Shown here: positions 18,761-29,369 of the stretch, piece by piece | Layout: each line of letters opens with the position of its first letter | Position numbering within the stretch: the first letter of the stretch is position 1 | From: Chiayiivirga flava | GTDB lineage: Bacteria > Pseudomonadota > Gammaproteobacteria > Xanthomonadales > Xanthomonadaceae | DNA length: 64,000 nucleotides | Reading direction: 5' to 3' | Assembly (NCBI RefSeq): GCF_014202825.1 | Contig: NZ_JACHHP010000002.1 | Span: 930,001-994,000, forward strand | The notes under the pieces: generated by a model | What the model was told of the DNA's origin: nothing | Database searches by the model: none | The model's input: the letters and a program-made list of their open reading frames with translations, nothing else | Position numbers and translations under genes: made by a program

Positions 18761-18964
18761 ATGTACGTGTGTCTTTGCAACGGAATCACCGAGCGCGCGG
18801 TGCGCGATGCCGCGTTGTCCGGTGCGCGTGACCTGTCCGACCTGATCGCGATGACCGGTTGTGCGTCGTCGTGCGGCAGCTGCGCGGACGTCGCCATGCA
18901 GATCCTCGACGAAGCCCGGCCCGAGCGCAGGTTTCCGCTGGCACTGATCCCGCTCGCGGCCTGA
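18761..18964 (+). CDS. bfd: Bacterioferritin-associated ferredoxin
   Basis: 67 aa, the normal size. The [2Fe-2S] ligands are present as C-x-C in MYVCLCNG (Cys4, Cys6) and C-x2-C in the distal loop CASSCGSC. Bfd binds bacterioferritin and passes electrons to the heme so that stored ferric iron is reduced and released. It lies upstream of bfr on the same strand, behind a Fur box, and is followed by its own terminator, so the two genes can be expressed separately: Bfd when iron is short, Bfr when it is plentiful. Confidence 0.95.
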   Translation: MYVCLCNGITERAVRDAALSGARDLSDLIAMTGCASSCGSCADVAMQILDEARPERRFPLALIPLAA

Positions 18965-19003
18965 GCCCGACCGCGCGCACGGCGCGATTCCCGGCCGCTT
19001 CCG

Positions 19004-19032
19004 AAGCCGCACGATCGACGTGCGGCTTTTTT
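19004..19032 (+). terminator. Rho-independent terminator of bfd
   Basis: Stem AAGCCGCACG (19004-19013) pairs perfectly with CGTGCGGCTT (19019-19028) around a five-base loop, and six T residues follow (19027-19032). It lies 40 bases after the bfd stop and separates bfd from bfr. Confidence 0.9.
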
Positions 19033-19338
19033 GTGGGACGTCGCACGTGCCCGATGCACACTTTCCCGTCGAAGTCCTGGACGAGACGCGTCACTCCGTC
19101 CATGGCAGCGCACGCGCGATTTCCGGGCAGGCGCGGCGGACATGCGTCGCCGGCGTAGCGTGGCTGTCGTGTCGCCGGAGTAGACCCGGCGGTGCTGGTC
19201 AGCGCCCACACGTCGCCTTTCATCGCTGTCGGTTCGCAGTGCCCGTCCCCGCCGTTCGGAATGCGTGCGATTTTCGTTTCGTCATCGCGCGGCACAAGGC
19301 GGTAGATTCGCCGACGAACGAATCGGCAGGAGCCACCC
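19033..19338 (+). promoter_or_regulatory. Leader and promoter region of bfr
   Basis: About 300 bases without a supported gene. The last 80 bases are less G+C-rich and contain a run TTTTCGTTTCG, a possible -10 TAGATT near 19304, and AGGAG just before the bfr ATG. I see no second Fur box of similar quality. Confidence 0.45.
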
Positions 19339-19809
19339 ATGAAAGGCGATGCAAAGGTCATCGAGCATCTGAACAGGTCGCTCTGCAACGAGCTCACCGC
19401 GATCAACCAGTATTTCCTGCATGCGCGCATGTTCAAGAACTGGGGGCTGAAGGCGCTCGCCGATCACGAGTACCACGAGTCGATCGACGAGATGAAGCAC
19501 GCGGACAAGCTGATCGAGCGGATCCTGTTCCTGGAGGGGCTGCCGAACCTGCAGAAGCTCGACAAGCTGCTGATCGGCGAGGCGCCGAAAGAGTGCCTGG
19601 AGTGCGATCTGAAGCTCGAGTATGCCGCGCTGCCCGATCTGCGTGCCGCGATCGCGTACTGCGAGTCGGTGGGGGATTACACCTCGCGCGAGTTGTTCGA
19701 GGACATTCTCGAATCGGAAGAAGAGCACATCGACTGGATCGAGACCCAGCTCGGATTGATCGAGCAGCTGGGCCTGTCGCCGTACCTGCAGTCGAAGATC
19801 CGCGAATAG
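19339..19809 (+). CDS. bfr: Bacterioferritin
   Basis: 156 aa, close in length to E. coli Bfr and colinear with it. All ferroxidase ligands are in register: Glu18, Glu51, His54, Glu94, Glu127 and His130. The heme-binding Met52 (DEMKHAD) is also present, so this is a heme-containing subunit and not the FtnA-like BfrA variant. Twenty-four subunits form an iron-storage shell in the cytosol. The ATG has AGGAG 7 bases upstream. The extra cysteines CLEC at residues 86-89 are not part of the known sites. Confidence 0.97.
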   Translation: MKGDAKVIEHLNRSLCNELTAINQYFLHARMFKNWGLKALADHEYHESIDEMKHADKLIERILFLEGLPNLQKLDKLLIGEAPKECLECDLKLEYAALPDLRAAIAYCESVGDYTSRELFEDILESEEEHIDWIETQLGLIEQLGLSPYLQSKIRE

Positions 19810-19822
19810 CGCATCGCCCATG

Positions 19823-19839
19823 CCGCCGTCTTGCGGCGG
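19823..19839. terminator. Possible terminator between convergent bfr and sensor kinase
   Basis: CCGCCG (19823-19828) and CGGCGG (19834-19839) form a six-base-pair stem with loop TCTTG in the 39 bases between two convergent stop codons. It lacks a T tract. Confidence 0.35.
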
Positions 19840-19848
19840 GCCGGGGCG

Positions 19849-22274
<2,426 letters not shown>

Positions 22275-22278
<4 letters not shown>

Positions 22279-25010
22279 AGCACCGCCGACTGGAAATCGA
22301 ACTCGAGCTCGCGTCCGGCCAGCTGCACGAGATTGCCCTGGATGTAGTCCACGCCCGACATCCATAGCTGCGCCGCCGATTGCGCGTCTTCCACGCGCGG
22401 CGCGATCACCGACAGGCCGCGCCGGTGCGAACGCTCCACGATCAGGCGGATCTCGTCGCGGGTTCCGGCCGGTGCGTTCGGTTCGAAGTAGCGTCCGTCG
22501 AGCTTGAGGAAATCGACCGGCAGCAGTTCGAGCACGCCGTCGATATCGGGCACGGCGCGGTACTGGCTCAGGCAGAACCGCACGCCGTGCGCCACCAGCG
22601 CGGTACAGAACGCCAGGGTTTCCTGCAGTCTGTCGGCCACATCGCGCGCGACCAGTTCGATGATGAGCGAGTCGCCGGCCAGCTTGCGCGCGCCGATCTG
22701 GTTGGCGAGCCAGTCGCCGTGCCCGGCCTCGGCCAGCGACGCCGCCGACTGGCTGACGAACAGCTTCACCGGGCGCAGTTCGCTGCGCCGCTCGTCGATC
22801 ACCTGCAGCGCATGACCGAGGACCCAGCGATCGAGTGCGGGCAGCAGTCCGGCGGCGCGTGCCAGCGGCACGATCTGGGCCGCGGCGTGGATGCGGCCGG
22901 CCTCGTCGCGCATGCGCACGAGGGTCTGGTATTGCGCGTCCTCGCCGCCCTGCAGTGCGACGATGGGCTGGTACAGCAGCTCCAGCGCGTCGCCGTCGAT
23001 GGCGCGGCGCAGTGTGGCGGTGAGGGCGTCGTTCTGTTCCTGCTCGGCGCGGCGCGGCGGTTCGAAGCGGCGCACGCCCACGTCCGTCAGGCGCGCCTGC
23101 CGGCACGCGCGCTCGGCTGCGTTGAGCGCGGCGCCGGCGTCGGCGAAGGCATGCTCGAACGCGGTGACGCCCACGGCCGCGCGCAGTCGGATCGGCTGGC
23201 CGGAGACGATGAAACTGTGGCCATTGACGCGATCGCGCAGATAGCGCGCCTGGGTTTCCAGCGAGGCGCCTTCGCCGGCGCCATCGAACACCACGAAGCA
23301 CGCGTCGCCGTAGCGCGAGGCCAGCATGCCTTCGCCGATGTGGCGCACCACGTAGCGCGACAGGTCGCGCAACAGCGTTTCGACGTTCGACAGGCCGAGC
23401 CGTTCGCGCAGGTCCGGCACGTTGTCGATCTCGATGAAGAGCACGCCGCCGCTGCGATCGCCGCCGTTGCCCTGGTCGATCGATTCGTTGACGCGGTCGA
23501 GCAGGTAGCTGCGGTGGTAGAGGCCCGTGTCCGGATCCACCGGGTCGCGCAGCGCGGCGCGCGCGCGCACCGCCCGCGCGCGCTGCACGCGGTTGCTGAC
23601 CGATGCGATGAGGTGCTTGGGCCGGATCGGTTTGGAGAGGAAGTCGTCACCGCCGACGCTCAGTGCCTCGAAGTGCTTGTCCTGGTCGCTTTCGCCGGAG
23701 AGGAAGACGATCGGCGTGTGCAGGAATTCCTCGCGCTCGCGGATCAGCGCGGTCAGTTCGGTGCCGTCGCACTGCGGCATGTAGAGATCCATCAGCACCA
23801 TGTCGGGCTTGAAGCCGGCCATGGCGTCGAGCACTTCGAACGCGTCGGTGACCACGCGCGCTTCCATGCCGGCGTTGCGAAGGATCGACTCGGCGAACAG
23901 CGCCTGCGAGCGGTCGTCCTCCACGATCAGCACGCGGTAGGTTTCGTCGCGGGCGGCGTTGAGCAGTTCGTCGAGTTTGCCGAGCACCTCGCTCGCGCCC
24001 TGCGGCCGCAGCAGCAGCGCGTTGGCGCCGGCGCGGCGCGCGGCCAGGCGCGACTGCATCGAGTCCTCGGCGCTGATGGCGACCAGGGCAATGCGGGCGC
24101 CGCTGCGTTCGCGCGTGTGCTGCAGCACCGCGCCGATGCTTTCGATTTCCTCGATGAAGCCGGCATCCACGAGGACGGCATCGGGCGCGACCGCGCCGAG
24201 CAGTTCCTTGAGTTCGTCGCCGTTGTCGAGCAGTTCGAGCTCGTAGCCGAGCGTTTCCAGGCGTTGGTCGAGTTCGACGGACACGCGGTTGCCGTCGCTG
24301 AGGTGATAGACGCGGCGCCGCGTGCCGATGCCGGCGGGAGGCATCGGCGGCGGAACGGGCGTGAGCGCGCGCGGCGCGGCCGGCGAGGGCGGTGGCAGGG
24401 GCGTCGTCGGGACGCTGCGCAGGATGCGGACCGGCTCGGGTGCCGGCTCGGGCCGTGCGGCCGGTTCGGGTGCGGGGTCGCGCGGGCGTCCGGGATCGGG
24501 TGTGGTGTCGGCGTCCGGCTCGAACGCGGTCACGTCCGCCGCAGCGTGGTCCACAGCGTCGCGGGTCTGGGCGGCAGGCGGCGGCGCATCGCCGGCCCAG
24601 CGCCGCCAGTAACGCGGCGGTGCCACTTCGCTGCGATCGGACGTGCTGTGCGGCACCCGTGGCGCCTCGACGCCCTGCTCATGGGGCGCGAGCGGGGCGG
24701 GCGCGAGGTCGTCGATGAGTTGCTGCAGCTGCGCGTCGGCTTCGGCATCGGGCAAGACTTGGCGCGCGAGCGATTCGGCCAGCACGCCCTCGAGCACCGT
24801 CAGGCGTTCACTGGCGGCCACCTCGCCGTAGCGGCCGGCCACGCCGGACAGGCGCTGGACGTCCTCGTGCAGGACCGACAGTCCGTTGATGTCCCAGCCG
24901 TCGCGCAGGAACCGGCGTGCGCGCTGCGCGATGACGTCGATGCGACGCGGCAGGTGACGCAGGAAGGCAAGCCTGAGTTCCGCGCGCTGCTGGGTATCGG
25001 CCGCTGGCAT
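22275..25010 (-). CDS. HPt-like/REC-REC/degenerate GGDEF-EAL protein, FimX-like c-di-GMP effector
   Basis: 911 aa, soluble. Residues 1-100 look like an HPt bundle, but the phosphoacceptor His is Gln52 ([12 protein letters not shown]). After a Pro-rich linker come a pseudo-receiver (about 238-350) and a canonical receiver with Asp408 (LIVEDD, LMDLYMP, Lys460 in SKP). The GGDEF site reads YGDAC (567-571) and the EAL site reads QTL (695-697), with APRVEDA and YIQGN where catalytic residues are expected. Neither cyclase nor phosphodiesterase activity is likely. Such proteins (P. aeruginosa and Xanthomonas FimX, LapD) act as c-di-GMP receptors, often for type IV pili. It is first in a two-gene unit with the hybrid kinase, which is its probable phosphodonor. 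Confidence 0.9.
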
Positions 25011-25089
25011 GTCCCGGTATCGCCCCTCGTGGCCTGCGACTATACCTGCGCCGCCGCGCGTCTGTCAGGCGCCCGCGCCGGGGGTTGGA

Positions 25090-25677
25090 TCATGCGGCGG
25101 GCACGCCCTGCGGCCGCCGCCGGAACACGCGCCGCAGCACCCACACCACGGCCGCCAGCGCGGCCAGGCTGCAGCCCAGCAACAGGGCCAGCGCCAGCCA
25201 CGGATGGGCGAATGCAAGGCCGAGCGCGCCCACCGCGACGGCATCCTCGCCCAGCGATGCGGTCCAGTTGCTCAGCGGTTCGGGCGAGGTATTGATGAGG
25301 GCACGCGTGCCGGCCTTGAGGCCGTGGCTGAGCGCGGCGGCGCCGGCACCGGTCGCAGCCCAGCCCCAGCTCATGTCGCCGTCCGGTCCCGCCAGCGCCG
25401 CGCTCGCGAGAAAGGCGCCGGCCGGAATGCGCAGCAGCGTCTGCAGCAGGTCCCAGCCCGAGTCGACGCCGGGGATCTTGTCGGCCGAGAATTCCACCGC
25501 GGCCAGCACGCCGGCGGTGCCCAGCACCCACGGCGATTGACACAGCGCAAGCGTGCCGGGCAGTTCGATCCAGCCCAGCACGCCGGCAAGTCCGAGCCCG
25601 AAGACGGTCAGATACGCGCGCACGCCGGCCAGCCACGCCAGCGTCATGCCAAGGGCGAACAGGTGCGCCTCGTTCAT
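25090..25677 (-). CDS. DUF4126 family membrane protein
   Basis: 195 aa from an ATG with GGAG seven bases upstream; an upstream GTG at 25725 is less likely. Four to five hydrophobic segments are separated by the DUF4126 signatures DKIPGVDSGWD, the LSHGLKAGTRALINTSPEP loop and GEDAVAV. Family members are integral inner membrane proteins of unknown function. It diverges from the DUF6776-bactofilin pair over 137 bases, and lies 79 bases beyond the start of the FimX-like gene on the same strand. Confidence 0.82.
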   Translation of the reverse strand: MNEAHLFALGMTLAWLAGVRAYLTVFGLGLAGVLGWIELPGTLALCQSPWVLGTAGVLAAVEFSADKIPGVDSGWDLLQTLLRIPAGAFLASAALAGPDGDMSWGWAATGAGAAALSHGLKAGTRALINTSPEPLSNWTASLGEDAVAVGALGLAFAHPWLALALLLGCSLAALAAVVWVLRRVFRRRPQGVPAA

Positions 25678-25814
25678 CGGCAGCTCCGCGATTGCGGCCG
25701 CACCCAGAAGCGCGCGCCGGTTCACGAAGTATAGCCACGGCGCTTGACCGTGCAGCGCACGGAGGACTAACGTCCGGAGTCCCGTGGCCCGTCGTCCGGC
25801 CCGCCGCCGACCCC

Positions 25815-26543
25815 ATGACCGACCCCTCGCCCAGCCGCTTCGTCATCGTCCAGCGACGCCCGCGCACGCGCGTGCTGGTGACGGCGTTCGCCGTGCTGTG
25901 GCTGCTGTCGCTCTGGGCGGTGCATGCGCTCACCTACCGCTACAGCGCGCCGGGCCTGGGCAAGACGCAGACCGATCTGGCCGCACTGCACGAGGAGAAG
26001 GTCGAACTCGAGCGCCGCATCGAACGCCTGCGCCAGCGCAACGCGACGCTCACGCGCTCGGACGAAACCAGCCGCAGCGCCAACCAGGAATTGCAGGAAA
26101 CCCTCGCCGAGCGCGACAGCCAGCTGGCCGACCTGCGAAGCGACGTGGCCTTCTACGAGCGCCTGGTCGGCGGCAGCGCGCAGCGCGGCGGACTGGCCGT
26201 GCACAGTCTTGCGCTCACGCCCGGCAGCGACGGCAGTTGGCGCTACACTCTGACCCTGACCCAGAACCTGAAAAAGGCGTCGGTCAGCAAGGGCGAGCTG
26301 ACCCTGCAGGTGGAAGGGGTGCAGGACGGCAAGCTCAGCAAACTTGCGTGGGGCGAATTGCTGCAGTCGCCGCAGGCCAAGCCACAGGGGTTTTCGTTCA
26401 AGTACTTTCAACAGCTCGAAGGCAGCGTGATGCTGCCGACGGGGTTCACGCCGCATCGGGTGCGCGTCAGCCTGCGTTCCGATGCCGGCCAGACCGAGCG
26501 GGTGTTCCCCTGGCAGGACACCCAGACCGCAGGAGTCTCATGA
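25815..26543 (+). CDS. DUF6776-type membrane protein with coiled coil
   Basis: 242 aa. One transmembrane helix at residues 20-40 (VTAFAVLWLLSLWAVHAL) leaves a short basic N-terminus in the cytoplasm. A coiled coil at about 55-115 (Glu/Arg/Gln heptads) leads to a periplasmic beta domain of some 120 residues with FKYFQQLEGSVMLPTGF, the block I associate with DUF6776 next to bactofilins in Xanthomonadales. It probably works with the bactofilin: the stop overlaps the bactofilin ATG (TCATGA). A scaffold role in cell shape or envelope assembly is inferred from context only. Confidence 0.78.
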   Translation: MTDPSPSRFVIVQRRPRTRVLVTAFAVLWLLSLWAVHALTYRYSAPGLGKTQTDLAALHEEKVELERRIERLRQRNATLTRSDETSRSANQELQETLAERDSQLADLRSDVAFYERLVGGSAQRGGLAVHSLALTPGSDGSWRYTLTLTQNLKKASVSKGELTLQVEGVQDGKLSKLAWGELLQSPQAKPQGFSFKYFQQLEGSVMLPTGFTPHRVRVSLRSDAGQTERVFPWQDTQTAGVS

Positions 26544-26980
26544 GCATGTTCGGAAACGACAAGGGCAAGGCCGCGCGTGCGGGCAACGGCAGCGTGGAGA
26601 CGCTGCTCGGATCGCGCGTGCGCATCCGCGGCGACGTGTTCTTCAGCGGCGGCATCTACGTCGAGGGCACCGTGCAGGGCGGTGTGTTCGCCGAGGATGG
26701 CAGCACCGATGCGGTGCTCACGCTCGCCGACAGCGGCGTTATCGAAGGCGAGGTGCGTGCGCCGCACATCGTGATCAACGGGCAGCTGCACGGCGACGTC
26801 TACGCAAGCCAGCGCATCGAGCTCGGTCCCAAGGCGCGGGTGCAGGGCAACGTGCACTACCAGGTGGTGGAGATGGCCGCCGGTGCGATGCTGACGGGGC
26901 GGCTGATCCACGGCGATGCGCCGCAGAAGCAGCTGCCCAAGCCCGAGATCGTCAAGGATCTGGCCGACGCGGCGGCCTGA
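26540..26980 (+). CDS. Bactofilin (polymer-forming cytoskeletal protein)
   Basis: 146 aa. A short flexible N-terminus is followed by the bactofilin beta-solenoid (about residues 22-120), with repeats of V-x-G-x-V/A and the typical LLGSRVRIRGDVFFSGG entry, then a Pro/Lys-rich tail. Bactofilins polymerise without nucleotide into membrane-associated filaments that place cell-wall enzymes and polar structures. The start overlaps the stop of the DUF6776 gene and has AGGAG five bases upstream. The pair plus erpA is a recurrent gene order in this group. Confidence 0.93.
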   Translation: MSMFGNDKGKAARAGNGSVETLLGSRVRIRGDVFFSGGIYVEGTVQGGVFAEDGSTDAVLTLADSGVIEGEVRAPHIVINGQLHGDVYASQRIELGPKARVQGNVHYQVVEMAAGAMLTGRLIHGDAPQKQLPKPEIVKDLADAAA

Positions 26981-27068
26981 TGCGAGGACGAGCGGCGACG
27001 CTTGATTCGACGCCGATCGCCCGCATCTTGCAACGCATCCCCGCGCCGTTTCGAGCACACCGATCCGC

Positions 27069-27434
27069 ATGAGCCTGCAGACTGTCCCGCTTCCGTCCGC
27101 CGCCCCGCCGCCGCTGGTGTTCACGCCCGCGGCCGCCGCCAAGGTCGGCGAGCTCATCCGCGAGGAAGGCAACGGCGCGCTCAAGCTGCGCGTGTACATC
27201 AGCGGCGGCGGGTGTTCGGGCTTCCAGTACGGGTTCGAATTCGACGAGGAACAGGCCGACGACGACGTGGCCGTGCAGCGCGACGGCGTCACGCTGGTGG
27301 TCGATCCGCTCAGTCTGCAGTACCTGCACGGCGCCGAAGTCGACTACACCGAAAGCCTCACCGGCGCGCAGTTCGTGATCCGCAATCCGAACGCCAAGAC
27401 CACCTGCGGCTGCGGGTCGTCGTTCTCCGCCTGA
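27069..27434 (+). CDS. erpA: Iron-sulfur cluster insertion protein ErpA
   Basis: 121 aa, A-type carrier. The three ligands are Cys49 ([12 protein letters not shown]), Cys113 and Cys115 (TTCGCGSSF), spaced as in HesB/ErpA. ErpA delivers [4Fe-4S] or [2Fe-2S] clusters to apo-enzymes, including the IspG/IspH pathway. A 15-residue Pro-rich N-terminal extension precedes the core. The gene follows the bactofilin by 88 bases and precedes nudC by 14 bases. Confidence 0.95.
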   Translation: MSLQTVPLPSAAPPPLVFTPAAAAKVGELIREEGNGALKLRVYISGGGCSGFQYGFEFDEEQADDDVAVQRDGVTLVVDPLSLQYLHGAEVDYTESLTGAQFVIRNPNAKTTCGCGSSFSA

Positions 27435-27448
27435 GCGGGGCACCACGC

Positions 27449-28411
27449 ATGGACGAGCGCAGCCGGCGCAACCATTTCGCGGCGCTGGCGCTCGATCGTG
27501 GCGATGCGGTGCGGCTGCAGCCCGACGCCGTGCGCCGCGCGTGGCAGCATGCCCGCGTGCTGGCGATCGATTTCGAAGGCCGTTGTCCGGCCGCCGGCGC
27601 CGGCCCGCACGTGTTGTCCGCAGACGATCTCTCCGATCCGCAGTTCGCCGCCGCCAGCCTGCTCGGCTTTTCCGCGCCCGACACGGCGTGGTTCGCTTTG
27701 CCCGCCGAGCATCTGCCGGATGGCGTGCCGCCCGCGGACACGGCGTGGACCGGCCTGCGCGAGGCCGCGGCGCTGTGGTCGCGCTTCGACAGCGGCCTGT
27801 TCGCCTACGCCAAGGCCCTGCTGCTGTGGCAGACGCGCGCGCGCTTCTGCGGCGCGTGCGGCACGGCCACGCAGCGCATCCGCGCCGGGCACTGCGTGCG
27901 CTGCACCGGTTCCGACTGCGGACTGCAGCAGTTCCCGCGTACCGACGCGGCCATCATCGTGCTCGTCACCGACGGCACGCGCTGCCTGCTCGGGCGTCAG
28001 GCCGGCTGGCCGGAAAAGCGCTGGTCCACGCTCGCAGGCTTCGTCGAGCCCGGCGAGACGCTGGAAGACGCGGTGCGGCGCGAGGTGCAGGAGGAGTCCG
28101 GCGTGCGCGTGGATGCGTGCAGCTACCAGTCCTCGCAGCCGTGGCCGTTTCCCGGCGCGCTGATGGTGGGCTTTCGCGCGTCGTGCGCCGACGCGGCCAT
28201 CGCGCTCGGCGACGAACTCGAGGACGCACGCTGGTTCGAGGCGCAGGACCTGTTCGACGCCGCGCTGCGCGGCGACATCGGTCTGCCGCCGGCCATCTCG
28301 ATCTCGCGCCGCCTGATCGAGGACTGGCTCGAAGACACGCTCGGCCCGGACGCACCGCGGGCGCTGGCCGCACGTCGCGGTCGCGCGGCGGGCGCACCCG
28401 GGCGGGCGTAG
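27449..28411 (+). CDS. nudC: NADH pyrophosphatase NudC (NAD-capped RNA decapping)
   Basis: 320 aa. A divergent N-terminal domain is followed by a zinc ribbon FCGACG...CVRCTGSDC (four Cys near residues 132-156) and the conserved FPRTDAA. The Nudix box is complete: GFVEPGETLEDAV followed by RREVQEESGV. After it comes the SQPWPFP motif that defines the NADH-specific branch. NudC hydrolyses NAD(H) and removes the NAD cap from RNA. ATG at 27449 lies 14 bases after erpA, so they probably share a transcript. Confidence 0.95.
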   Translation: MDERSRRNHFAALALDRGDAVRLQPDAVRRAWQHARVLAIDFEGRCPAAGAGPHVLSADDLSDPQFAAASLLGFSAPDTAWFALPAEHLPDGVPPADTAWTGLREAAALWSRFDSGLFAYAKALLLWQTRARFCGACGTATQRIRAGHCVRCTGSDCGLQQFPRTDAAIIVLVTDGTRCLLGRQAGWPEKRWSTLAGFVEPGETLEDAVRREVQEESGVRVDACSYQSSQPWPFPGALMVGFRASCADAAIALGDELEDARWFEAQDLFDAALRGDIGLPPAISISRRLIEDWLEDTLGPDAPRALAARRGRAAGAPGRA

Positions 28412-28445
28412 AATCCACCCGTCTTCCGATTCGCCGGAATCCCCG

Positions 28446-29354
28446 ATGTCCGCAGCGCTGATCGCCGTCGTGCTCGCCCTGGTGCTCGACCACGCCGCGC
28501 CGCCGCTGGTGCAACTGCGCCAGTACGGCTGGTTCGAACGCTGGCTCGGCTGGCTGGCGGTGCGCAGCGACAGCCGCTGGTTCGCCAGCCGCTACGGCAT
28601 CGCGCTGACGCTCGGGCCGCTGCTGGTGCTGGTCGGCGCCCTGCAGTGGGCCCTGGCCCTGCATTTCTTCGGCCTGCCCGGCTTCGTGTTTTCGCTGGCC
28701 GTGCTGTTCTATTGCTGGGGACCGCGCGACCTGGACGTGGACGTGTCGGCCATCGTCGATGCCGAGGACGCCGAGCAGCGCCGCATCGCGATCCAGCGCC
28801 TTGCCGGCGAAGGCGCACCGTTGCCGCAGGACCAGCCCGCGCTGGTCGAAGCCGTGTTCGAGGGGGCGCTGGCGCGCTGGTTCGGCGTGCTGCTGTGGTT
28901 TCTGGTGCTCGGCCCGTTCGGCGCGGTGCTGTACCGTTTCGCGCGCCGCGGCAGCCAGCCGGCCGCGACCGCGCACCTGCCGGCGGAGCATGCCGACGCC
29001 TACCGGCGGCTCGCGCTGATCCTGGACTGGCCGGTGGCGCAGCTGGTGGTGCTGGCGCTGGCGCTGGCCGGCAATTTCGACGCCGTGTTCGGCGCCTGGC
29101 GCGACTGGCACGCCGCGCGCCGCGCGCACGGCTTCGACTTCGACCACGGCTTTCTCGGCGCCGCCGCCTGCGCCGGGGTCAACTGCGATCTGGCCGACGC
29201 ACGCGAAGACGACGATCTCGAAGGCATCGAACCGCCGACGCCGGACTGGCCCGCGCTCGGCGCCGTCACCGACGCGATGAGCCTGGTGTGGCGCGTGCTG
29301 CTGGTGTGGCTGGCGGTGCTGGCGCTGTTCGTGCTGGCCGGATTCGTCGACTGA
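28446..29354 (+). CDS. ampE: AmpE-like membrane protein (regulatory signalling modulator)
   Basis: 302 aa with four to five transmembrane segments. The cytosolic loop FYCWGPRDLDVDV and the QRLAGEG block are the family signature; the C-terminal membrane pair follows TDAMSLVWRVLL. AmpE is linked to beta-lactamase induction by AmpD/AmpG in enterobacteria, and belongs to the CobD/CbiB-like membrane family. No ampD is adjacent here; the gene stands last in the rightward erpA-nudC-ampE series and faces the convergent LplT-PlsC gene 16 bases beyond its stop. Confidence 0.85.
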   Translation: MSAALIAVVLALVLDHAAPPLVQLRQYGWFERWLGWLAVRSDSRWFASRYGIALTLGPLLVLVGALQWALALHFFGLPGFVFSLAVLFYCWGPRDLDVDVSAIVDAEDAEQRRIAIQRLAGEGAPLPQDQPALVEAVFEGALARWFGVLLWFLVLGPFGAVLYRFARRGSQPAATAHLPAEHADAYRRLALILDWPVAQLVVLALALAGNFDAVFGAWRDWHAARRAHGFDFDHGFLGAAACAGVNCDLADAREDDDLEGIEPPTPDWPALGAVTDAMSLVWRVLLVWLAVLALFVLAGFVD

Positions 29355-29369
29355 CGACAACCTCGGGCC

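Noticed and set aside
22380-25295. Plus-strand frame of about 970 codons opposite the FimX-like gene
   Set aside because: Antisense shadow: composition dominated by Ala, Arg, His and Val, with no domain, while the opposite strand holds clear REC and EAL domains.
25678-25725. 16-residue longer DUF4126 protein from GTG at 25725
   Set aside because: The internal ATG at 25677 has a GGAG site at good spacing, whereas the GTG has none.
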